A stretch of DNA of 64,000 bases from Rhodococcus sp. 14-2470-1b (GTDB lineage Bacteria; Actinomycetota; Actinomycetes; Mycobacteriales; Mycobacteriaceae), in NCBI RefSeq assembly GCF_002259415.1, contig NZ_NPFY01000008.1, positions 1 to 64,000 on the forward strand, written 5' to 3'. A model generated the notes under the pieces. It was not told the DNA's origin and made no database searches. It worked only from the letters and a program-made list of their open reading frames with translations. Position numbers and translations under genes: made by a program. Position 1 is the first letter of the stretch. Each line of letters starts with the position of its first letter. Shown here piece after piece: positions 1 to 6,838 of this stretch.

Positions 1-319
1 GCGACAACTCCTGCCCGACGCTCAACAACGGCCGCGCGGCGCTCTGCGACAGACCCAGCGACACCGCCACCTCGGTGACCACCTGCGCCAGAACAGTCGA
101 CGGATCACCACCGATGCCGGTGGTGTCGGCGGTGTCGGCGTCGGCGAGGCGGATGTCGGCGATCTCGCACACCGCCTCCACCGTCCTGGCGCGGGCGATG
201 TTCTCCCGCACCCGGCACACCGCGGCATAACCTGCCAACCCGGCCACGCACGCAGTACTCGACCCCGCCGTACCGACCCCGGTACCGTCGTACCCCGCCG
301 AAACCCCAGTATCGAACAT
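1..319 (-). CDS. DUF222/HNH endonuclease-family protein, 5' end only
   Basis: Partial gene; its 3' part lies beyond the left edge of the window. Translating the minus strand from the ATG at 319-317 gives about 106 residues starting MFDTGVSAGYDGTG. They continue into a helical segment (RENIARARTVEAV, then QVVTEVAVSLGLSQSAA) typical of the N-terminus of DUF222 (13E12-type) proteins, which usually carry an HNH nuclease motif near the C-terminus. That HNH part is not visible here. There is no Shine-Dalgarno before the ATG, so the message may be leaderless. A LexA-like palindrome overlaps the start codon. A second full-length family member lies at 52501-54690. The family call is good; the function in the cell is unknown. 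Confidence 0.75.
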   Translation of the reverse strand, partial: MFDTGVSAGYDGTGVGTAGSSTACVAGLAGYAAVCRVRENIARARTVEAVCEIADIRLADADTADTTGIGGDPSTVLAQVVTEVAVSLGLSQSAARPLLSVGQELS

Positions 320-327
320 ACTTTCGA
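312..327. promoter_or_regulatory. SOS-box-like palindrome over the DUF222 start
   Basis: TCGAACATACTTTCGA matches the actinobacterial LexA (Cheo-type) pattern TCGAAC-N4-GTTCGA at all but one of the twelve arm positions. It overlaps the start codon of the minus-strand DUF222 gene. The other DUF222 gene in this window has a perfect version of the same site. LexA control is inferred from the match and from the shared position. Confidence 0.55.
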
Positions 328-375
328 ATATACCGAGAGGGTCCGACACAAGCGAAAACACTGCCGAAGTGGGGA

Positions 376-744
376 ATGATGACGTGCATGCCAGCCAAGA
401 AATCGACACAGGACCCAACCGCTGCAGTACTGGAGAAGATCGCCTCCTACCCCGCACCGTACGACTCCGTCGGGCGCAGGCTGCACGAGGTGATCCTGGC
501 TGCCGCGCCGGAGTTGCAACCTCGGTTGTTCTACGGAATGCCCGGATACGCGAAAGGGAAGGGCCCGATTCTCTGCCACTTCATCGCCGAGAAATACATT
601 GCATTCGGGTTGTCGGAGAAGGCGAACGTGTCCGTGCCGGACGATGCGGACGACCTGTTGATGCCGTCGGGATGGTTTGTGACGGAGCTCGACGACGCGA
701 CGGAGAAGAAGATCGCAGCCATCGTTCGACGGGCAGTCGAGTGA
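376..744 (+). CDS. DUF1801-family protein
   Basis: Small soluble protein of about 120 residues. The core contains LFYGMPGYAKGKGPILCHF followed by EKYIAFGLSEKANV and a C-terminal acidic/basic helix, the layout of the YdhG/DUF1801 fold (distantly frataxin-like). Its function is not established. Three in-frame ATGs lie close together at 376, 379 and 388. A GGGGA stretch at 371-375 sits about 12 bases before the ATG at 388, so the protein may start MPAKKSTQ. It ends 4 bases before the stop of the convergent response-regulator gene. No partner gene is evident. Confidence 0.8.
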   Translation: MMTCMPAKKSTQDPTAAVLEKIASYPAPYDSVGRRLHEVILAAAPELQPRLFYGMPGYAKGKGPILCHFIAEKYIAFGLSEKANVSVPDDADDLLMPSGWFVTELDDATEKKIAAIVRRAVE

Positions 745-748
745 TGAA

Positions 749-1411
749 TTATTTACGTAGATAGAGCCTTTCGGGCCGTCCGACGTTCCCGTAGTCCAGG
801 GACACCTCGACGCGCCCGATACCCGCGAGGTATTCGAGATACCGCCGAGCGCTGGATCGGGAGATCCCCGCTCGCTCGGACATCTCGGTGGCCGACACCG
901 GTCCTTCCACGTCACGAAGCCTGAGTTCGACCAGATCCAGCGTGACGCGACTCAAACCTTTGGGAAGGTCCTGGCCGGATCCACTGATACCGAAAGCTTT
1001 GTCGACGGCAGCCTGTTCGGCCTCCGCCGAGGACCCGAGGGTTTGCCGCGTGGTTCGGTACTGCTCCAGCCGCGCCTGCAGCACGGAGAACTTGAACGGC
1101 TTGATCAGGTAATGCACGACGCCGCTCCGGAGCGCTTTCTGCACGGACGCGACTTCTCGTTCGCTGGTGATGACGAGAATGTCGAGGTCCGGCACCAACT
1201 CTCGGAACGACCCGATGAGGTCCAGGCCGCTGGCACCGGGCAGGTGCACGTCGAGCAGCACGAGGTCCGGACGGAGAGTGGACACTGCGTCGATCGCGGA
1301 CTCGGACGTGTGGGCGACGCCGCAGACCTCGAAGCCGTCGACCTTCCCGACGAACCCCGAATGCACCTTGGCGACCATGAAGTCGTCGTCGACGACAAGA
1401 ACCCGAATCAC
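749..1411 (-). CDS. CitB/DcuR-type response regulator
   Basis: Response regulator of about 220 residues, partner of the histidine kinase immediately upstream. The receiver domain has the acidic cluster VVDDDF near residues 7-11, the phospho-acceptor Asp in LVLLDVHLPG (about residue 54) and the conserved Lys in LIKPFKF. The C-terminal part (SATEMSERAGISRSSARRYL) is a winged helix-turn-helix typical of CitB/DcuR regulators. I chose the GTG at 1411-1409 (MIRVLVVDDD) because an AAGGAG lies 5 bases ahead of it. A GTG six bases upstream would overlap the kinase stop as GTGA. Either way the two genes are translationally coupled. By family it should activate di- or tricarboxylate uptake genes, here the divergent tctC-citMHS set. 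Confidence 0.9.
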   Translation of the reverse strand: MIRVLVVDDDFMVAKVHSGFVGKVDGFEVCGVAHTSESAIDAVSTLRPDLVLLDVHLPGASGLDLIGSFRELVPDLDILVITSEREVASVQKALRSGVVHYLIKPFKFSVLQARLEQYRTTRQTLGSSAEAEQAAVDKAFGISGSGQDLPKGLSRVTLDLVELRLRDVEGPVSATEMSERAGISRSSARRYLEYLAGIGRVEVSLDYGNVGRPERLYLRK

Positions 1412-1413
1412 AC

Positions 1414-2961
1414 TCACTCCTTCATCATCGCGCGGAACACCGTCCACTCGCCGTCCTTTCCGACGGTCACGTCGCCGCCCCGACGCCTGCAGGCAAGCCG
1501 GACCAGCGCGAGACCGAAGCCATGACCGGTCGACACTGCCCCTTTCGTGCTCCAGCCTTGTTCGAAGATTTTCGTGGTGTCCGACGCGTCGACGCCCGGT
1601 CCGTCGTCGAACACCTCGATTACGATGTCACCGCCGTTCTCGTGCAACGCGATCCGTACCCGTCCACTCGATGCCGCCACGGCATTGTCGACGAGGTTGC
1701 CGAGGACAGTGCAGAGATCTCGGGACAACGCTCCCCCGTGCGATCGAAGAGCAGATCCCTCGACGATGTCGACGGTCACCGAACGATGCGCGGCAGCACC
1801 GATTTTCGCGATCAGGAGCGCAGCGACACTGACGTCGGCGACGGAATCGGTGACCACCGACGTCGCATCCTCACGGCGCGCGGTGAGTCCGTCCACGTAG
1901 CGCACCACCTCGTCGTATTCGTGCAGTTGAACCAGTCCGGAAATGGTGTGCAGCTGGTTGTCGAATTCGTGGATGTGTTCACGCAGCGCCGTCGAACTGG
2001 TCTTGGTGACTCCGAGTTCCTCCTCGACGTCGGTCAGTTCGGTGCGGTCACGGAAGGTCGTGACCGTTCCCACCGCTTTGCCGTCGGCGACGACGGGGAC
2101 CGTGTTCAGGACCAGGACTCGATCGCCGACCAGCACGATCTCGTCGGAGGTCTCCACGGTTCCGAGAAGGACGTCGCGAAGCCGACCGGTGACGCCGAGC
2201 TCGTCGACGGTTGCGCCCTTGCTTCCGTATTCGATGTGCAGCAACTCGTGCGCACTCTCGCTCATCAGCACGACGCGGCCGTTCGGGTCGAGGGCGATGA
2301 CGCCTTCCTTGAGTCCCCGCAGCATCGCTTCTCGCTGTCCGACGAGGTCCAGGATCTCGCTGGCCTCCATGCCGAGGGTCTGTCGCTTGACTCTCCGCGC
2401 GAGCAGTACCGAACCCAGCCCGCCCAGCACCGACGCGACCGCCAGGTAGACGATCAGATTGGGTGCCGATTGCAGGAACCGGTCCACGGCCGAGGGATAT
2501 CGGTCGCCGACGACGGCCGTTCCCACGAGTGTTCCCGAGTCGTCGAGCACCGGTACCCGCGCTTCGACGGCTCTACCCGCCGCCGTGTCGGTGAGCCCGA
2601 CCCTCGATCCGTCCGCACCGGTCTGCACGGTCGTCCCGACTTGTTCGGGAACGGTGGACAACACCACCACTCCGTCGACGCCCGAGAGTGCCGCGTAGTC
2701 GAGGCTGGAGACTGCGCGAACGGATTCGACTGCGCTCTGCAGACCGGTTCGGATACGAGGCTGGGCCGACGGCAACAGCTGACGGACGACGGGGTTCGCC
2801 GCGAGAGTTTCGGCCGCAGACTGTGCGCGGCGGCCTGCGTCTCGTTGGAACGCGGTCGACGATTGGGCGAGCGACAGGCCGCCGATGGCGACCAGAACGA
2901 CCACGACGATCAGCAGCTGCAACCTCAGCAACTGGGCCGCCAGCGTGGTTCTGCGCACCAA
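1414..2961 (-). CDS. CitA/DcuS-type sensor histidine kinase
   Basis: Membrane sensor kinase of 515 residues. Order of parts: transmembrane helix about 11-32; extracytoplasmic sensing domain about 33-167, as in the Cache/PAS-like citrate and C4-dicarboxylate sensors; second helix about 168-188; cytoplasmic PAS region about 205-305; then the kinase core. The H-box REHIHEFDNQLHTISGL is characteristic of the CitA/DcuS family, with His332 the likely phospho-acceptor. The N-box LGNLVDNAVAA (about 421-431), G1 box DDGPGV (453-458) and G2 box GHGFGLAL are intact. It is co-transcribed with the response regulator and diverges from a TctC-like gene. The ligand is likely citrate or a related carboxylate, inferred from context. 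Confidence 0.92.
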   Translation of the reverse strand: MVRRTTLAAQLLRLQLLIVVVVLVAIGGLSLAQSSTAFQRDAGRRAQSAAETLAANPVVRQLLPSAQPRIRTGLQSAVESVRAVSSLDYAALSGVDGVVVLSTVPEQVGTTVQTGADGSRVGLTDTAAGRAVEARVPVLDDSGTLVGTAVVGDRYPSAVDRFLQSAPNLIVYLAVASVLGGLGSVLLARRVKRQTLGMEASEILDLVGQREAMLRGLKEGVIALDPNGRVVLMSESAHELLHIEYGSKGATVDELGVTGRLRDVLLGTVETSDEIVLVGDRVLVLNTVPVVADGKAVGTVTTFRDRTELTDVEEELGVTKTSSTALREHIHEFDNQLHTISGLVQLHEYDEVVRYVDGLTARREDATSVVTDSVADVSVAALLIAKIGAAAHRSVTVDIVEGSALRSHGGALSRDLCTVLGNLVDNAVAASSGRVRIALHENGGDIVIEVFDDGPGVDASDTTKIFEQGWSTKGAVSTGHGFGLALVRLACRRRGGDVTVGKDGEWTVFRAMMKE

Positions 2962-3042
2962 GAGACCCTACTGCGCAGCCCGGAGAGTGGAGCGCAGTTC
3001 GGCGCGACCACAATGGACACAAAAGAAACTGTGATCGCAAGG

Positions 3043-3056
3043 GTGACCGCAGTCAC
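3043..3056. promoter_or_regulatory. Palindrome in the kinase/tctC divergent promoter
   Basis: GTGAC-CGCA-GTCAC is a perfect inverted repeat in the 113-base gap between the sensor kinase gene (minus strand) and tctC (plus strand). It lies 18 bases before the tctC ATG. It is a candidate binding site for the neighbouring CitB-type regulator. There is no direct evidence of binding. Confidence 0.4.
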
Positions 3057-3074
3057 AAAGTGTTGTTCACTTCC

Positions 3075-4073
3075 ATGGTGCCTACTACGAGAGTTCGATC
3101 AGCAACCAGCGCCGTGTGCGTCGCGGTTGCCGTTCTCGTGGGCGCATGCAGTTCCGAACCGGCGGTGTTCGCCGGCGCGAACGGCACTCCCCGGGTCCAA
3201 TTGGTCGTGCCGTCGGATGCAGGTGGCGGATACGACCTGACGGCCCGAAATCTCACCCAAGCTCTGGGCAGCGGCACCCCCGGCAGCACCGACCCCGATT
3301 ACGACGTCGTGGTGTTGCCCGGATCGGGTGGCATCGTCGGCCTGGGCCGGTTGACTCTCGAGCGCGGAAATCCCGACCTCGCGATGGTCATGGGCCTGGG
3401 TCTGATCGGCGCACTGGAGACGACGGAGTCCGACAACTCGCTGTCCGAGGCCACGCCCGTCGCCAAGCTGCTGGAGGAACCGGAAGTGGTTCTGGTTCCG
3501 GCGAACTCGCCGCTTCGGACGATGAACGATCTGGTCGACTCGTGGCGCGCCGACCCGTCGGCGCTCAGTTTTGCCGGTGGTTCCGCCGAGGGCGGGCCCG
3601 ACGGTCTGTTCCGGATCCTTCTTGCTCGGGCCATCGGCGTCGACCCGTCGGCGTCGACGTATCGACAGTACGAAGGTGGCGGGCAGCTGCTTCCGGCGCT
3701 ACTGACCGGTGACGTCGACGTCGCGACGACCGGCGTCAGCGAGTATCTCGACCAGATTTCGGCCGGAACCGTGCGGGCACTTGCCATCAGCACCGACGAA
3801 CGCGTGCCGGTGGTGGACGCGCCGACCGCACGCGAGGCCGGGGTCGACGTCGTCTTCGCCAACTGGCGAGGCCTGCTCGCGCCGCCGGGCATCACGCCGG
3901 ACCAGGCGACGACGTGGACCGACCGCATCCGTGATCTCGACACGTCCGGCCAATGGCAGGACATCCTCACCCGAAACGGCTGGCGCAGTTCGATACTGAC
4001 CGGCTCCGACTTCGCCGATTTCTTGGGCGAACAAGCTCGATTCGTCCACGAGACGCTGACCGTCACCCCCTGA
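3075..4073 (+). CDS. TctC/Bug-type tricarboxylate-binding lipoprotein
   Basis: Extracytoplasmic solute-binding protein of 332 residues. The N-terminus (VCVAVAVLVGACSS) is a lipoprotein signal with a lipobox ending at Cys25. The mature part shows Bug-family landmarks: VVPSDAGGGYDLTAR near the start, VVVLPGSGGIVGLGRL, a hinge TGDVDVATTGVSEY, and NWRGLLAPPGI near the end. By family it should bind citrate or a related carboxylate outside the membrane. It is unusual in lacking tctB and tctA partners; the next gene is a CitMHS symporter 55 bases downstream. I start at the ATG at 3075, which opens the signal peptide, although no clear Shine-Dalgarno precedes it. It may serve as a co-receptor for the adjacent sensor kinase, or deliver substrate to the symporter. 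Confidence 0.85.
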   Translation: MVPTTRVRSATSAVCVAVAVLVGACSSEPAVFAGANGTPRVQLVVPSDAGGGYDLTARNLTQALGSGTPGSTDPDYDVVVLPGSGGIVGLGRLTLERGNPDLAMVMGLGLIGALETTESDNSLSEATPVAKLLEEPEVVLVPANSPLRTMNDLVDSWRADPSALSFAGGSAEGGPDGLFRILLARAIGVDPSASTYRQYEGGGQLLPALLTGDVDVATTGVSEYLDQISAGTVRALAISTDERVPVVDAPTAREAGVDVVFANWRGLLAPPGITPDQATTWTDRIRDLDTSGQWQDILTRNGWRSSILTGSDFADFLGEQARFVHETLTVTP

Positions 4074-4128
4074 CGTTCGGATTCACCCGACACCACGTTT
4101 CACCCTGCTCGCACAAAGGAGTACACCC

Positions 4129-5526
4129 ATGCTCGTGATACTGGGCTTCCTCATGGTTGCCGTCTTCATGTATCTGATCCTGACCAAGCGCGCGACCCCG
4201 GTCGTGGCGCTGACGTTGGTGCCGGTTGCGTTCGGCCTCATGGCCGGTGCGGGACTCGGGATCGGCGACATGATCACCGACGGCATCAAGTCGCTCGCCC
4301 CGACGGCTGCCCTGCTGTTCTTCGCGATCATCTTCTTCGGGATCATGATCGACGTCGGCCTGTTCGATCCACTGGTGAAGGGCATTCTGAAGCTCGTCAG
4401 GAACGACCCGATGAGGCTCGTCGTCGGTACTGCCGTTCTGGCGATGGTCGTGTCCCTCGACGGTGACGGGTCGACGACGTTCATCATCGTCACCTCCGCG
4501 ATGCTGCCTCTGTACCTGAAACTCGGTGTGAGCCCGGTGATCTTGACGGTCGTTGCCGGTCTGGCCAACGGAACCATGAACATCATCCCGTGGGGCGGAC
4601 CCACCGTGCGTGCAGCGTCGGCGCTCGGCATCTCGCCTTCGGAGGTCTTCGTGCCGATGGTTCCCTCGTTGATCGCCGGATTGGTCATCGTGCTGCTGTT
4701 CTCGGTGCACCTCGGGCTGATGGAGCGTAAACGAATCGGCAAGTTGGTCTACGAATCCGAGCTGGTTCACGCAGGCGGCTCCACTGGCACCGGGTCCAAG
4801 AAGACCGGTGGCTCCAAGAACACCGGCGGATCGGCAGGCACTGGCAGTGATCACGACGGCGGCGCCGGTCAGTTCATCGACGGCCTCGATCCCAATCGCG
4901 ACACGCTGCGTCCGAAGTTGTTGTGGTTCAACGCCGCTCTGACCGTCGCGTTGCTGGTTGTCCTCGTCATGGACATCCTCCCCATCCCGGTGCTCTTCAT
5001 GATCGCAGCGTCGATCGCGCTCGCCGTGAATTTCCCGAAGGTCAAGGAGCAGGGCGAGGCCATCGCGCGGCACTCGTCGTCGATCGTGTCCGTCGTCGCC
5101 ATGGTTCTCGCTGCAGCGATCCTCACCGGCGTGTTCCAGGGAACGGGCATGGTCGAGGCCATGGCCGAGTGGCTGCTCAACGTCATTCCGGCGGGTATGG
5201 GTCCGTACCTCGCCGTCATCACCGGCGTTCTGTCCCTTCCGTTCACGTTCTTCATGACCAACGACGCGTTCTACTTCGGCATCCTGCCGGTTCTCAGCGA
5301 AACCGCTGCGCAGTACGGAATCGAGCCCGTCGAGATGGCGCGTGCGTCGATCACCGGTCAGGCATTCCACCTGCAGAGCCCTCTCGTCCCCGCCATCCTG
5401 CTTCTCGTGACCCTCGCCGGTGTATCGCTCGCCGACCATCACCGCAAGGTTCTGTGGCGCGCAGCGGTCATCTCCCTGACCATGCTCGTCGTCGGTGTTG
5501 CCCTCGGCCAGATCCCGTTCGGCTGA
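4129..5526 (+). CDS. CitMHS-family citrate-metal symporter
   Basis: Integral membrane protein of 465 residues with roughly 11-12 hydrophobic segments. It is recognisable as CitMHS (Mg/Ca-citrate:H+ symporter, CitM/CitH type) from the opening MLVILGFLMVAVFMYLILTKR, from SLDGDGSTTFIIVTSAMLP, and from LANGTMNIIPWGGPTVRAA near residue 145. The conserved C-terminal half has FFMTNDAFYFGILP and GQAFHLQSPLVPA. Between the halves, about residues 213-243, lies a soluble Gly/Ser/Thr/Lys-rich linker with repeated TGG/TGS units. AAAGGAG at 4117-4123 is a good ribosome site. It follows the TctC-like gene and precedes a USP gene by 28 bases, so the three probably form one transcript. Confidence 0.92.
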   Translation: MLVILGFLMVAVFMYLILTKRATPVVALTLVPVAFGLMAGAGLGIGDMITDGIKSLAPTAALLFFAIIFFGIMIDVGLFDPLVKGILKLVRNDPMRLVVGTAVLAMVVSLDGDGSTTFIIVTSAMLPLYLKLGVSPVILTVVAGLANGTMNIIPWGGPTVRAASALGISPSEVFVPMVPSLIAGLVIVLLFSVHLGLMERKRIGKLVYESELVHAGGSTGTGSKKTGGSKNTGGSAGTGSDHDGGAGQFIDGLDPNRDTLRPKLLWFNAALTVALLVVLVMDILPIPVLFMIAASIALAVNFPKVKEQGEAIARHSSSIVSVVAMVLAAAILTGVFQGTGMVEAMAEWLLNVIPAGMGPYLAVITGVLSLPFTFFMTNDAFYFGILPVLSETAAQYGIEPVEMARASITGQAFHLQSPLVPAILLLVTLAGVSLADHHRKVLWRAAVISLTMLVVGVALGQIPFG

Positions 5527-5554
5527 TCCCCCACGTACCCGAAAGGTCAAGCAC

Positions 5555-5938
5555 ATGTCCGTCGTAGTAGTTCACAATCAGTCCGACGAGGGAAGAAGCG
5601 CACTCACCGCCGGTGTACGTGAGGCGCAGTCCAGAGGAACCGAACTCGTTGTGATTCACGCACTGTCGGGTTCGCCGGAACCACGTGCGCAGGCGCAGGA
5701 AGTTGCCGCGGTCGAAACCGCGGTGCACGCTCTGGCACCCGGTGCACGGGTCGAGGTCGGGGCCCCGGATCCCGATTCGACGTCCACGTTGCTTGCACTC
5801 GTCGACAAGGTGGACGCGGAGCTCGTGGTCATCGGGTCACGTCACCGCAGCGCCGTCGGGAAATTCCTGATGGGGCAGACGGTCCAGCGATTGCTGCTGG
5901 AGATACCGGTGGAGATCCTGTTGGTCAAATCCCGATAA
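5555..5938 (+). CDS. Universal stress protein, short single-domain
   Basis: USP-family protein of 127 residues. It opens MSVVVVHNQSDEGRSAL and ends with VIGSRHRSAVGKFLMGQT then VEILLVKSR, the nucleotide-binding end of the fold. The second Gly of the classical G-2x-G-9x-G motif is His here. The start at 5555 is supported by GAAAGG 8 bases upstream. It is the last gene of the tctC-citMHS-usp set. A close relative (26758-27177) sits beside the second Tct locus, suggesting a linked role in carboxylate uptake. For comparison, TeaD, a USP of Halomonas elongata, regulates a TRAP transporter; the analogy is inference. Confidence 0.88.
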   Translation: MSVVVVHNQSDEGRSALTAGVREAQSRGTELVVIHALSGSPEPRAQAQEVAAVETAVHALAPGARVEVGAPDPDSTSTLLALVDKVDAELVVIGSRHRSAVGKFLMGQTVQRLLLEIPVEILLVKSR

Positions 5939-5951
5939 CACGTTCACCACC

Positions 5952-5986
5952 GAAGGGGCGGATCCGACACGCGGGTCCGTCCTTTC
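5952..5986 (+). terminator. Hairpin after the citrate module
   Basis: Fourteen-base arms (5952-5965 and 5973-5986) pair completely as RNA if three G-U pairs are allowed, around a 7-base loop. It sits 13 bases after the usp stop. No U-run follows, which is common for actinobacterial terminators. Confidence 0.55.
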
Positions 5987-6126
5987 GCGTGTGACAGGAC
6001 TGCACAACGGTGACCTGGTGCGTGAAGTCCGACGGGTGTTGTCGTAATATTTCCAGTCTCATTCGGTGAAGTCATCGCCGGCAATCCAAGGGCACTGCAA
6101 GTGCGCTCGAAGAGTGTGGTGATGAC

Positions 6127-6777
6127 ATGAAAGAGACGCCGCGAGTCGATTACTCGCGTGAAGGCGACGTGCGCGCGGGCGACGACGGCTCCTTCGAGCC
6201 GGGGCTCGAATCGTTCCGCAACCTCCTGCTGTCGCACGCTCAGGTCGAGACACTGCTGCACAGCGTGTGCACCCAGGTCGTCGACACCGTGCTGGGTGCC
6301 GACATGGCTGGCGTCACACTCGTGGACGAGTCGACAGGAACTCCGAAGACGGTCGCGTACACGGACCCTCGTGTTCTCGAGTTCGATGCGCCGGGCTGCC
6401 TGTCGGCGCCGATGTCGCTGTCTGCGCCAATTTCGGTCGACACGACGCAGATCGGCGCCCTCGAGGTCTACAGCTTGACCGACCACACGTTCACCGAGAC
6501 GGACGAGATACTGATCAAGGTGTTCGTCACCGCGGTCGAGAGCGCCATCTGGAACTCGCGACGTGCGAGCGAGGCGCAGCGCGAACTCACGGGACTTCGT
6601 GAGGCGATGCGCACACGAGCGACGATCGAGCAGGCCAAGGGGATCGTGATGGCGATCCGGGGCATCGCTGCGGACGACGCCTTCGAGGTACTGTCGCTGC
6701 AATCGCAGAACGAGAACGTCAAGCTGCACACCCTGGCTCACCGCATCGTCGAATCGGTCGGCCGCGACCAGTCCTGA
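6127..6777 (+). CDS. GAF-ANTAR RNA-binding antiterminator-type regulator
   Basis: Protein of 216 residues with an N-terminal GAF-like region (SVCTQVVDTVLGADMAGVTL onward) and a C-terminal ANTAR domain (about 155-212: REAMRTRATIEQAKGIVMA, DDAFEVLSLQSQNENVKL, LAHRIVES). ANTAR domains bind paired RNA hairpins and control termination; GAF supplies the signal input. The GAF part is short. After VLEFDA it jumps to PGCLSAPMSLSAPI and lacks the usual middle stretch with the GEGPC-like motif and the segment before RSIL. About 35-40 residues are missing compared with related rhodococcal proteins, so ligand binding may be altered or lost. It stands alone, with no kinase beside it. No good Shine-Dalgarno was seen. 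Confidence 0.88.
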   Translation: MKETPRVDYSREGDVRAGDDGSFEPGLESFRNLLLSHAQVETLLHSVCTQVVDTVLGADMAGVTLVDESTGTPKTVAYTDPRVLEFDAPGCLSAPMSLSAPISVDTTQIGALEVYSLTDHTFTETDEILIKVFVTAVESAIWNSRRASEAQRELTGLREAMRTRATIEQAKGIVMAIRGIAADDAFEVLSLQSQNENVKLHTLAHRIVESVGRDQS

Positions 6778-6838
6778 TTGACTCTCGCCCGTGCGGGGCA
6801 TGCACCCGGCAGCACTCTCGCGAAAGGTCGCCTCCCGG

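Noticed and set aside
4063..5556. Minus-strand open frame of about 500 codons opposite citMHS
   Set aside because: Composition (runs of charged residues, no hydrophobic core) is that of an antisense shadow in GC-rich DNA.
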